From positions 186,001 to 250,000 of the forward strand of contig CAVOGJ010000003.1 in NCBI GenBank assembly GCA_963695405.1: a stretch of DNA of 64,000 nt. The letters run 5' to 3'. The DNA is from CAVOGJ01 sp963695405 (GTDB lineage: Bacteria; Planctomycetota; Planctomycetia; Pirellulales; Pirellulaceae). The translations under genes and the position numbers were made by a program. A model generated the notes under the pieces. That model saw nothing but the letters and a program-made list of their open reading frames with translations, ran no database searches and had not been told where the DNA came from. Positions 26,239 through 34,140 of this stretch are shown piece after piece. How positions within the stretch are numbered: the first letter of the stretch is position 1; each line of letters begins with the position of its first letter.

Positions 26239-29022
26239 TCAGACCACCGTAATGGCGTGCTCGGGACAACGACTTCGACACGCGTCGCAACGGGTACAAA
26301 TGCGCGCGTCGATGACATGTTGTCGATAGGGCGTGAGAGGAATCGCGCCCACCGGACAGTGTTGAGCGCAAAGCGTGCAGCCGGTACAGTCTCGCGTGAC
26401 CTGGTAGCGAATCAGCGCCTGGCAGCGACCGGCCGGACACCGTCCGTCGATGTGGGCCAGGTATTCGTCGCGAAAATACTTCAGGGTCGACAACACAGGA
26501 TTGGGCGCTGTCTTACCGAGGCCACAAAGACTACCCAAGGAGACGCTCCGGGAGAGTGTCTCCAGTTCGTCAAGGTCTTGTAGCCGCCCCTTGCCGGCAC
26601 ACAGACGTTCCAGGATATCCAGGAGCTTCCGCGTACCCACGCGACAAAAGGTGCAGTGACCGCACGATTCGCGCTGCGTGAACTCCAGGAAGTAGCGGGC
26701 CACATCGACCATGCAATCATCGTCGTCAAGGACCACCAGTCCACCTGAACCCAGGATCGCGCCGACTTGCCGCAGGTTTTCATAATCGATACGTGTATCG
26801 GCAAGTTCCGCCGGCACGCAGCCGCCCGAAGGCCCGCCAATCTGGACAGCCTTAAAGCGTTTCCCATCGCCGACTCCTCCGCCAATCTCTGCCACGACCT
26901 GGCGAATCGTGAGCCCCAGCGGAATTTCAATCAGTCCGGCGCGACGGACCTTGCCGGACAGGGAAAAGACCTTCGTGCCTTTGCTGGTTTCGGTTCCTAG
27001 TGACGCGAAGCGACTGGGACCGTGGCGGATAATCCAGGGAATGTTGGCAAATGTCTCGACGTTGTTGATCAGCGTGGGCCGATCGAAGAGGCCACGTGTG
27101 GCGGGATACGGTGGCCGTAAACGCGGGATGCCACGCTGACCCATCATCGATTGCAACAGCGCAGTTTCCTCGCCACACACAAAGGCACCCGCACCTTCGG
27201 TCACGACCAACTCCAAGGAGCGTCCTGTTCCCAGGATATTGGTGCCGAGCAAGCCCGCATCGGTCATCTGTCGGATGGCGTGTCGCAGACGCTGCACGGC
27301 CAGCGGATATTCGTGACGCACGTAAAGAAAACCTCGCTCGGCACCGACCGCAAAAGCGGCAATCGCCATCCCTTCCAGGACGCGATAGGGATACGACTCC
27401 ATGACCATGCGATCCATGAACGCACCCGGATCCCCCTCGTCGCCATTGCAGATCAAGAACTTCTCTCCATCCGCAAGACTCAACTGCCGCCACTTGTCGG
27501 CCGTGGGATACCCACCGCCGCCACGGCCACGCAGCCCACTTGCCGCGACGATCTCGATGACAGAGCCTGGCTCGCGCTCACGCAAGCAACTCTCCAGCGC
27601 CACAAATCCATCGTGCGCACGATAATCTGCGAGACTTGCCGGGTCTAGTTCACCACTGTGCTCGGTCACGATGCGCACCTGCGGATCGAGGAAACGCCCC
27701 AGGCGCGCGTCGCTCGCCGAGCAGAGGTGACATGATTTTGCGTCCCCCTTCCCTTCCGGATCGTCACTTCGCCACAGATCGACCAGGCGATTTCGCCAGC
27801 GGTGCGGCCAAGCACCGCGGGTTGGCAAGGCGTCGAGGATGGTCCGAATGTCGGCCGGCGTGACCCGCGTGGCAACGAACGGCGGAGCGTCTGGGGCGAT
27901 GACTTCCACGAGGGGTGTCAAGTGGCAGATGCCAACACAGCCCACCGGTTGGACGACCGCGTTCAGACGTCGCTTGGCGATTTCTCGCTGGAGGCCTTCC
28001 ATCACAGCCCGACTACCCCCGGCCACGCAACAGGAACCGAGTCCGATGCGAATCTCCACGGGTTGCACCGCCGGCTGTGCAGCGGCATTTCCATTGGTCC
28101 TAAGAGCAGCGTGGCAATCGATGTCCGACGAGCTACACGCACCGCGACCCCATTCCACAAGTCTTGGCAGTCCAGCAACACTGACGTGCCCCTCAATCCG
28201 CTCGTCGACGGCGACGACCGGTGCCAACGTGCAGCAACCCAAGCAACCAACCGCCTCGATCGTGGCGACGCCCGCGGGATCCGTGTCCTGCCCGACCGGA
28301 ATACCCAGTTCGCGGCGGAGCTCTTCCAGCACACGGTCCGCACCCGCCACATGGCAAGCTGTGCCGCGACAAACCTGTAGAACATGCTGTCCCCGCGGAA
28401 GGCTGCGGAACTGGGCGTAAAACGAGGCGACGCCGGTGATTTGCGGCTGCGGGATGCGGGTGATCTCCGCCAGTCGTACCAGGGCAGAAGGCGGCAGGTA
28501 ATGGTAATGGTGGTTGATGGCGTGCAGCAATGGGATCAAGTGCTGCGGTGCGCTGCCGATCTGCTCCACCATCTGTTCGACGGATGTCAGGTCGACGCGC
28601 GGTACGGACGAGGCAGCCGGCGACAGCGCGACCGCCGAGGCTTCCGCATCGGCTCGCGTCGCACGACGGGTCACGGCCGAGGCAACGATCTGGGGGACCG
28701 TCGGTGGTTGCGTCTGTCGTCGCTTGAACAGTGCGACGCAAACACCTGCAGCGAGTATGGCGGTGATGCCAGCCTTTCCCTGGCGACGATGATGCTGCAG
28801 AGATTTAGCCGTTTGTCGTTCGACTTCCGCCTCGAATGCCTCGGCGGCCGCAGCGTCTTCGCGAGCAGCGTCCTCAACCGTGCGTAAACGCTCGGCGTCG
28901 ACTTCGGCTTGGCTAAACTCCATGCCGCGATCGATCGCGAGAATGCCGACGGCCACCGTCAGGACAGCGACAGCCCAGGGGCGGACGATGCGGGCGGCCG
29001 ACTCGGTGATGGTGGACTTCAT
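26239..29022 (-). CDS. Membrane-anchored NuoE-NuoF fusion (HydB/HoxF-like NADH-binding diaphorase)
   Basis: A 927-residue fusion. Residues 14-35 and about 80-97 are hydrophobic (RPWAVAVLTVAVGILAIDRG, AGITAILAAGVCVALF), an unusual membrane anchor for this family. Then come a NuoE-like thioredoxin-fold [2Fe-2S] domain (QVCRGTACHVAG, AVGCLGCCTLAP), a second such domain (LGSCCVAGGSRAV, VGCVGICHLTP) and NuoF: FMN/NADH motifs GLRGRGGGGYPTADKW and ICNGDEGDPGAFMDR, and the [4Fe-4S] motif ESCGHCTFCRVGTRK. Two ferredoxin clusters end it (CTGCTLCAQHCPVGAI, CTRCDACRSRCPEHAI). The GGGG/NGDEGDPGAF forms match bifurcating-hydrogenase HydB more than respiratory NuoF. It overlaps the polyferredoxin gene by four bases (ATGA). 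Confidence 0.9.
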   Translation of the reverse strand: MKSTITESAARIVRPWAVAVLTVAVGILAIDRGMEFSQAEVDAERLRTVEDAAREDAAAAEAFEAEVERQTAKSLQHHRRQGKAGITAILAAGVCVALFKRRQTQPPTVPQIVASAVTRRATRADAEASAVALSPAASSVPRVDLTSVEQMVEQIGSAPQHLIPLLHAINHHYHYLPPSALVRLAEITRIPQPQITGVASFYAQFRSLPRGQHVLQVCRGTACHVAGADRVLEELRRELGIPVGQDTDPAGVATIEAVGCLGCCTLAPVVAVDERIEGHVSVAGLPRLVEWGRGACSSSDIDCHAALRTNGNAAAQPAVQPVEIRIGLGSCCVAGGSRAVMEGLQREIAKRRLNAVVQPVGCVGICHLTPLVEVIAPDAPPFVATRVTPADIRTILDALPTRGAWPHRWRNRLVDLWRSDDPEGKGDAKSCHLCSASDARLGRFLDPQVRIVTEHSGELDPASLADYRAHDGFVALESCLREREPGSVIEIVAASGLRGRGGGGYPTADKWRQLSLADGEKFLICNGDEGDPGAFMDRMVMESYPYRVLEGMAIAAFAVGAERGFLYVRHEYPLAVQRLRHAIRQMTDAGLLGTNILGTGRSLELVVTEGAGAFVCGEETALLQSMMGQRGIPRLRPPYPATRGLFDRPTLINNVETFANIPWIIRHGPSRFASLGTETSKGTKVFSLSGKVRRAGLIEIPLGLTIRQVVAEIGGGVGDGKRFKAVQIGGPSGGCVPAELADTRIDYENLRQVGAILGSGGLVVLDDDDCMVDVARYFLEFTQRESCGHCTFCRVGTRKLLDILERLCAGKGRLQDLDELETLSRSVSLGSLCGLGKTAPNPVLSTLKYFRDEYLAHIDGRCPAGRCQALIRYQVTRDCTGCTLCAQHCPVGAIPLTPYRQHVIDARICTRCDACRSRCPEHAITVV

Positions 29023-30108
29023 CGACCCGACTCCGCTGCTTCCGCCGCAGGCGCCGGTTCTACCTCCATCAAGTTCTCTATTTCAATCAGCTCGATCTCT
29101 CCCCATTGGTAGCGCTGGCGCGGGCAATGAGCAAAGCAGCGAGCGCAGGCCAGACAATGGGCCGGATCGGCCCGCAAGTGACGAATCGCCCCGAAAGGGC
29201 AACTCTCTGCACACAAGCCACAATCGAGCTCTTCGTCCGGTGTGACGCTTACCGGTTGGAACGCGAAGCGGGACACCACGGCAAGCAATCCACCATAAGG
29301 ACAAAGAAAACGACAGTAGGGTCGACCGATCACGGTTCCGAGCAGGAGCAGACCGCCACCCAGCGTCAGCATCCAAGCCGACCCGCTCAGGCGAAAGAAA
29401 CCGACGAAGGGATCAAAACGGCAGATGATGAAATCGCGGGCCGCTTCCGGTTGTGCCGCGAACCAGATGGCAGCGAGCCAGATACAAGTACTTGATTTTT
29501 CCTCCCCAACGGTCCACGGCGCTGGGAAGCTGCCAAGGACGTAAGACCACCAGATCCTGGATCGCTCCGAGGGGACAGACGCCCCCGCAGAAGACACGAC
29601 CAACAAAGAGGGCGGCCACGAGTGGCAGCAAGAAAAAGACGAGAACGGCAAACGGGACCGCCAGCGTGGCATCCGTCGCCGCGGCCGTGACATTCTGAAT
29701 AGCGCCAATCGGACAAACGCATCCTTGACGAAAAAAGCCAAAGTAGGCCAGCGATCCGATCGTGATCACCACCGCCATCCATCGTCGTCGCCAGCGATGA
29801 GCCACGAGAGCCGCCATCGCCATGGCTGCCGCCAAGAGGATCACATCCACCAAATACCACCAAGCCGAACGGGGCGCCACATATTGCACTACCGGCAATT
29901 CGTACGATTTACCGATGTCCTGCGGTTGCGGCGCGTTGGTGACCGGCCGCGAGAACTCTTCCTGTCCAATCGCCGTGCGTGTGCTCGGGATGCATGCCAG
30001 CAGGATCAGGACCGCAGCAACCGTCAGCCAACCGCGTGCAGCAAGGATCACCAGTTGAAGGGTACCCGCTGAAAGCAGTCGTTGACCTGACCAACGCAGT
30101 GCATTCAC
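29019..30108 (-). CDS. Membrane polyferredoxin (NapH/NosR-C-like), frameshifted
   Basis: Starts at GTG 30108 (MNALRWSGQRLLSAGTL), overlapping the previous stop as GTGA and preceded by GAGGGGG. About five membrane helices carry cytoplasm-facing cysteine motifs: FFRQGCVCPIGAIQN, FCGGVCPLGAIQDL and PYCRFLCPYGGLLAVVSR. Near 29485 one extra base interrupts the frame (KYLYLA, then AIWFAAQPEAARDFI); the rest is intact and ends with two ferredoxin clusters (CGLCAESCPFGAIRHL, CLACARCFAHCP). Such proteins pass electrons between the quinone pool, cytoplasmic carriers and Tat-exported ferredoxins. Its place between the Tat ferredoxin and the NuoEF fusion suggests it bridges the membrane. Confidence 0.8.
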
Positions 30109-30722
30109 GATGCGGCCCCCTCGAGCTTGCCGCTTGGAGGAGGCTGCGTACCGACACGACAGTAGGCATCCTCCGGGCAGTTGGCAGCGATCGAACAGCG
30201 GTTGCAGCGCAGACAAAGATCGTACCGCACCTCCAGGCGGATCGACCCGAGCCCTGCTGGATCCTTGCATTCCATGACGCAGCGGCCGCAACCATTGCAC
30301 TTGTCTTCGTCAATCGTGTACTCATAGAAATTATTCAACGGATCGTAAGGATCCACATCCCCGATGACGGTCCTGCGAATCGCATCGCGCGGACAAAGTT
30401 TTTTCGTCGGCAATCCATCAGGTCCGAGCGGACTAAGCACATCAAAATAGGCGGGGCAGATACAGCAACGACCGCACTGGGCATGGTCGTTAACGGCCCT
30501 CACGGCCGAGAGTGGCAAAGCACAGTTCGTCGCACAAACGCCGCAAACCTGTTGAGAGCCCGTAACACCCAAGCGAATATTAATGCACTTGTTGGGCAAG
30601 ATGGCCCAGGCCTCGGCCGCACAGGCGCGTTTGCCGAGGACCCAGGCGGTGCTCCCGAGAGCCACCGCGCAGGCTGTCTGACCAGTGCGGTGCAGAAATT
30701 GCCGGCGGTTGGGGTCGTTCAC
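30105..30722 (-). CDS. Tat-exported NapG-like ferredoxin
   Basis: A 205-residue iron-sulfur protein with a twin-arginine signal at the extreme N-terminus (DPNRRQFLHRTGQTACAVAL). Cysteine groups follow at VCGVCATNCALPLS, CGRCCICPAYF, KCNGCGRCVMECKD and LCLRCNRCSIAANCPE, enough for up to four [4Fe-4S] clusters, arranged like NapG/MauM ferredoxins. It should be exported folded and sit at the outer face of the inner membrane, exchanging electrons with the NapH-like membrane partner encoded next. The two genes overlap by four bases. No terminal reductase is encoded nearby, so its electron partner outside is unknown. Confidence 0.85.
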   Translation of the reverse strand: MNDPNRRQFLHRTGQTACAVALGSTAWVLGKRACAAEAWAILPNKCINIRLGVTGSQQVCGVCATNCALPLSAVRAVNDHAQCGRCCICPAYFDVLSPLGPDGLPTKKLCPRDAIRRTVIGDVDPYDPLNNFYEYTIDEDKCNGCGRCVMECKDPAGLGSIRLEVRYDLCLRCNRCSIAANCPEDAYCRVGTQPPPSGKLEGAAS

Positions 30723-30734
30723 AATGCGCCTCCT

Positions 30735-31565
30735 TCAAGGCTTCACTCCATCAAGTGTGAATGCCTCGATCGTGCAGCGAATGGGATCGGTTGCATACAG
30801 GCGATCGCCGCGGTCCGCCGCAAGATCGAGGTTCTTTGCATTTACGTCGAAGACATCGTCACTCGACTGAGCGAGAAATGTACCGTCGCGGGTGTAAATC
30901 TTCACACGGGGCGGCGCCTTTTCACTCACCGCAATCAAGCCGGTTACCGTGGCCGTGATATTGGTCGGATTACAGCAACCGCCAAAGTCGGCCGGGTCCT
31001 CCATCCCGAAGCGGCCAAAGGTATCGGTAAGTTCGCCGTCCACGTTATAGCGTTCGATACGATGTTTCTGTGGATGAGCCACCACGAATGACGGAGAGCG
31101 GTCCTCCCACGCCAAGTCGAGCACGCCATTCGGCAGCATGAAGCCGCGGGTATTCGCGTCGCGTCCGACCTCGCGCTGCCACTCCCCTGCCCTGGAATAA
31201 TGGATTGTCCGATGCGTGGCGTCAGCAGCCAGCAGCGCGTCGCGTTTGACGGCCAAGCCGGTAATTCGTCCCAGGCGGTCCTTGTCCTTGATGGTCTCCT
31301 GACACGTCCCCTGGAAATCAAAACGATCGATCTCTCCCTCCATCCCCACCCAGATCGCTTCTTCGTCCGCCGCGATCGACCAGCCGGCGTCGCGGGTCAC
31401 AAATTGGAATTCCAGGTCGCCGCTCGCGGAAAAACGCTTCACGACGCGATCACCTATCGCCCACAGACGGTTTGAGGCGTCGACCGCAATCCCGGCTAAC
31501 CTGATGCGAAATTGTTCGGGTCGCTGACCTTTGCCACCGATCGTTTGAAGATGTGAGAGCTTCAT
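30735..31565 (-). CDS. NHL/six-bladed beta-propeller protein
   Basis: A 276-residue protein made of repeated beta-blade units, for example FRIRLAGIAVDASNRLWAIG, ITGLAVKRDALLAADATHRT, LDLAAD and TNITATVTGLIAVSEKAPPR. No signal peptide is visible, so it is predicted cytoplasmic unless export is unconventional. The blade sequence GRFGMEDPADFGGCCNPTNI has an adjacent cysteine pair. Propellers of this type usually hold complexes together or sense a ligand. It lies six bases after the propeller lipoprotein gene and twelve before the Tat ferredoxin gene, so it belongs to the redox operon. What it does there I cannot say. Confidence 0.75.
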   Translation of the reverse strand: MKLSHLQTIGGKGQRPEQFRIRLAGIAVDASNRLWAIGDRVVKRFSASGDLEFQFVTRDAGWSIAADEEAIWVGMEGEIDRFDFQGTCQETIKDKDRLGRITGLAVKRDALLAADATHRTIHYSRAGEWQREVGRDANTRGFMLPNGVLDLAWEDRSPSFVVAHPQKHRIERYNVDGELTDTFGRFGMEDPADFGGCCNPTNITATVTGLIAVSEKAPPRVKIYTRDGTFLAQSSDDVFDVNAKNLDLAADRGDRLYATDPIRCTIEAFTLDGVKP

Positions 31566-31571
31566 GATCCA

Positions 31572-33041
31572 TCACTTCTCACCGCCAGGAACGGCTGACG
31601 GATTGCGGGGTGATTTCGCCGTCCGTACAACACCCGCGTTGGTGTCGGCGATGTCTAAACAGATCAACTTGCCCAGGTCGCGGATGAGCAGCCTGCCCTG
31701 CGAGATGACCGGCGGTGCCCACACATCGGGACCTTCCAGTAGCTGACAACTGGCGAGTTCTTCGTATTGATCGGCGTTCGCATCGAGAACACGAAGGACG
31801 CCAGTTTTACCCTCCAGTACAAAAAACATCCCGTCCGCCAGGAGATAGCCGCCCATGCCGAACGAGGCCTGCCCCTTGCTGGTCCACAGTTCGTTCGCCT
31901 CGAGATCGAGACACGTCCACAAGCCCCGCTGTTTCTTCCCGACTCCATAGATGCGATCACGATACAAAATCGGTGTGTGCACCTCGGAGTTCCAACCTTG
32001 CGTCGGCGGGGCCGCGGCAACCACTTCGTCCGCGCTCCATGCGTCGCCTTCCCGTCTGGCTTGACAGACGACCGTCTGGGCGTGATATCCGGAGGTCAGC
32101 AGTAACTTGCCGTCACCCAGAGACAGCGGCGTCGTGGCAACCGCCGTATTGAATTTCCAGGGAAAATGCCATAACAACTTGCCTGTATCGGCATCAACGC
32201 CCACTGCCCCTTTGAGCGTGTTATACGTGTACTGTCTCACACCTTGCGTCTCGACCGGCGTGATGGAGGAATGGGAGAGCAGGAACTGCTCAGAGTTTTC
32301 GGTCTCCCAAATCGGTTTGCCCGTGGCTTTTTCGAGCGCCGTCATCAGCGCCCGACCACCGGTGGCAACCACCAGACGGCCGTTATCGATGAGTGGACAT
32401 TGGCCATTGTACCAGGCCGGAATGGGACTCTCGTATTCCGCCGGTAATTGCTTTCGCCACAAGATGTCACCATTGCGCGCGTCCAAGCAGTGAAGTTCAC
32501 ATTTCGGATCGATGGCAAACACAAAACCGCCATCGGTTGCTGGTGCCGCGCGAGTGATCGCGTGATTCGGCCGAATGCGCTTCTTGACGGTGTAACGCCA
32601 CTGTTCCTGGCCATCTTCCAAAGAGAGACAGCGAACCATCCACTCCCCCTGGGACTCGTCATAATCCTGCAGATAGACGCGTCCCGCCACGACCGACGGA
32701 GAGGCGTAGCCGGGCCCGACCGACGTTTGCCAGACCAAGCGTGGCCCACCGATGGGCCAATCATGCATCAGGCCCGTCGACAGCGAGTACCCGTCACGTC
32801 GCTGCCCGCGGTATTGGGGCCAGTCCTCGGCGGTGAGGGCCGTCGGCGGCGGCAGCTCGCGATGCGCGAAGGGTGCCGACGCCTCGGCCTTGATTGGGTC
32901 CTGGGTTGGCGGTGACTTGGCGGCGGATGGGGTGCGCACCGTTTCCAGCGCCGCGGATGGCTTGGCGACCGTTCCTTCACGACCGCAGCCGACCCATGCC
33001 AGTGTCGCCAGCAACAACCCCAGCGTTCGAGCCTTCTTCAT
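31572..33041 (-). CDS. PQQ-like beta-propeller lipoprotein
   Basis: A 489-residue protein with a lipoprotein signal: MKKARTLGLLLATLAWVGCG, the cysteine being the lipid-attachment site. After a short proline/alanine linker comes an eight-bladed PQQ-like (quinoprotein alcohol dehydrogenase-type) propeller, recognised by blades such as GRVYLQDYDESQGEWMVRCL and CLDARNGDILWRKQLPAEYE and the recurrent W-docking motifs. It lacks an obvious PQQ- or haem-binding signature, so it is more likely a structural or substrate-binding propeller (as in BamB or many planctomycete outrons of this family) than a dehydrogenase. It is first in the minus-strand redox operon. Confidence 0.8.
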   Translation of the reverse strand: MKKARTLGLLLATLAWVGCGREGTVAKPSAALETVRTPSAAKSPPTQDPIKAEASAPFAHRELPPPTALTAEDWPQYRGQRRDGYSLSTGLMHDWPIGGPRLVWQTSVGPGYASPSVVAGRVYLQDYDESQGEWMVRCLSLEDGQEQWRYTVKKRIRPNHAITRAAPATDGGFVFAIDPKCELHCLDARNGDILWRKQLPAEYESPIPAWYNGQCPLIDNGRLVVATGGRALMTALEKATGKPIWETENSEQFLLSHSSITPVETQGVRQYTYNTLKGAVGVDADTGKLLWHFPWKFNTAVATTPLSLGDGKLLLTSGYHAQTVVCQARREGDAWSADEVVAAAPPTQGWNSEVHTPILYRDRIYGVGKKQRGLWTCLDLEANELWTSKGQASFGMGGYLLADGMFFVLEGKTGVLRVLDANADQYEELASCQLLEGPDVWAPPVISQGRLLIRDLGKLICLDIADTNAGVVRTAKSPRNPSAVPGGEK

Positions 33042-33717
33042 GATGCACCCGCAACCCGTTTGCCATCAAATCAGCTGTGCGATAGGACGTCGAGCCGACG
33101 CTTTGGGAGCGCCGGTCCGCACATGGGCACAGGTAGGTGCAAGCCCCATACCGTCGAGGGAAAAGTCATTTGATTTCGATCGAGCACCGTCAAAACCCGA
33201 CCGTCGCGGCCCACCCGCGGCGGCGGGTGTGCGGAATAGCGCACGTGCGCGAGTTGCGGACGCACCACGGTCCACTAACTCAGAGGGCTCATTGATCCAC
33301 CGGCTCGCGAATCGCAGTCGGAGGTCTCAAGACGGGCACGGTTCGTCGCCGGCAACCGGCACCCCGGAACCAGCATGGCGTCTTGAGACAATCGCTGCTG
33401 GGCTGGCGTAGCGACTCACGACGTGCGCGTCTCAGTGAACTCACATTGCTGGCACCTTGCTGCTCCCATTCAAAGAGTTCGTCGCGGATGGTGATCCGTT
33501 TGGTCCGCCGGTCCGCTACCTGCTTGTCGACTCGCCTGGCAAGCTAGCGAAGGGTCGCTGTCTTAGGCCGGCTTCTTCTCGCTTGGAGCGCTCCCTGTGC
33601 AGCGATAGGATAAGACCTCCGCTCCGACCGCGGTGGATGCGGCGCCTCGTTGGACTTGATCCAGCGACCCATCGATGCGGCGCGATACTTCGACTCAACG
33701 ACGACGGAGACTCCACG
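33042..33717. other. Divergent intergenic region with inverted repeats
   Basis: Separates the redox operon (minus) from the plus-strand genes. It should hold the operon's promoter. Seen are a hairpin, CACCCGC-GGCG-GCGGGTG at 33213-33230, and a perfect 10-bp inverted repeat at 33324-33333 and 33380-33389. Frames of 199 and 219 codons crossing this stretch have no recognisable product. Confidence 0.5.
33324..33389. repeat. Perfect 10-bp inverted repeat, arms 46 bp apart
   Basis: GTCTCAAGAC at 33324-33333 is matched by GTCTTGAGAC at 33380-33389. The arms are four to five helical turns apart, a spacing compatible with looping by a dimeric regulator, and lie about 280 bp before the redox operon's first gene. 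The stem could also fold in RNA. No known regulator consensus is recognised. Confidence 0.4.
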
Positions 33718-34046
33718 ATGAGGAAATGGCACCATCCTTTGGTACCCACAGCGCAAGTCCTGCAGGGACTCGTCTGGCTCGGTGTGTGTGCAGCCTGGCC
33801 CTCGGGTCTTGTGACAGCCCAGGACCATGCGGCGGTGGAGCGGCGTCTTGGCAGAGCGGTCAGCCACGACGAGCGGACGAGAAATTCGGCGAATTCAGAG
33901 AAAGGCTATTCCGCAGCGATGCGTTCGACGAGCTTGACTGGGACACGATCGAGCGACGCATCAAGGAGGCCGCCGCAGGTGAGCAAGCAGGTGAGCAAGA
34001 TACACGCGAAGACTTGCCGAAGGAAAATCGGAAGTCGAACGAGTAG
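33718..34046 (+). CDS. Small exported hypothetical protein, frameshifted
   Basis: ATG 33718 with GGAG nine bases upstream opens a signal peptide (LQGLVWLGVCAAWPSGLVTAQ). The mature part starts DHAAVERRLGRAVS; near 33875 the frame shifts by one base and continues GEFRERLFRSDAFDELDWDT, ending in a charged tail DTREDLPKENRKSNE at 34046. Total length is about 109 residues. The acidic, helical mature part has no family I recognise. Small exported helical proteins like this are common in planctomycetes. It precedes the mannanase gene on the same strand. Confidence 0.55.
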
Positions 34047-34140
34047 CTCGTCATGACATGAAATTCGCGTTATCCTGGTGAGTAGCGAGTTTACCTCGCC
34101 AAGTCACCACGCCACCGACCTCAGTTCCCGAGTGAACCAA

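Noticed and set aside
29979..31091. 370-codon plus-strand open frame
   Set aside because: It is antisense to the Tat ferredoxin and NHL propeller genes, and its protein has no motif.
32752..33411. 219-codon plus-strand open frame
   Set aside because: It starts inside the antisense of the propeller lipoprotein gene and runs through the intergenic region with no recognisable product.
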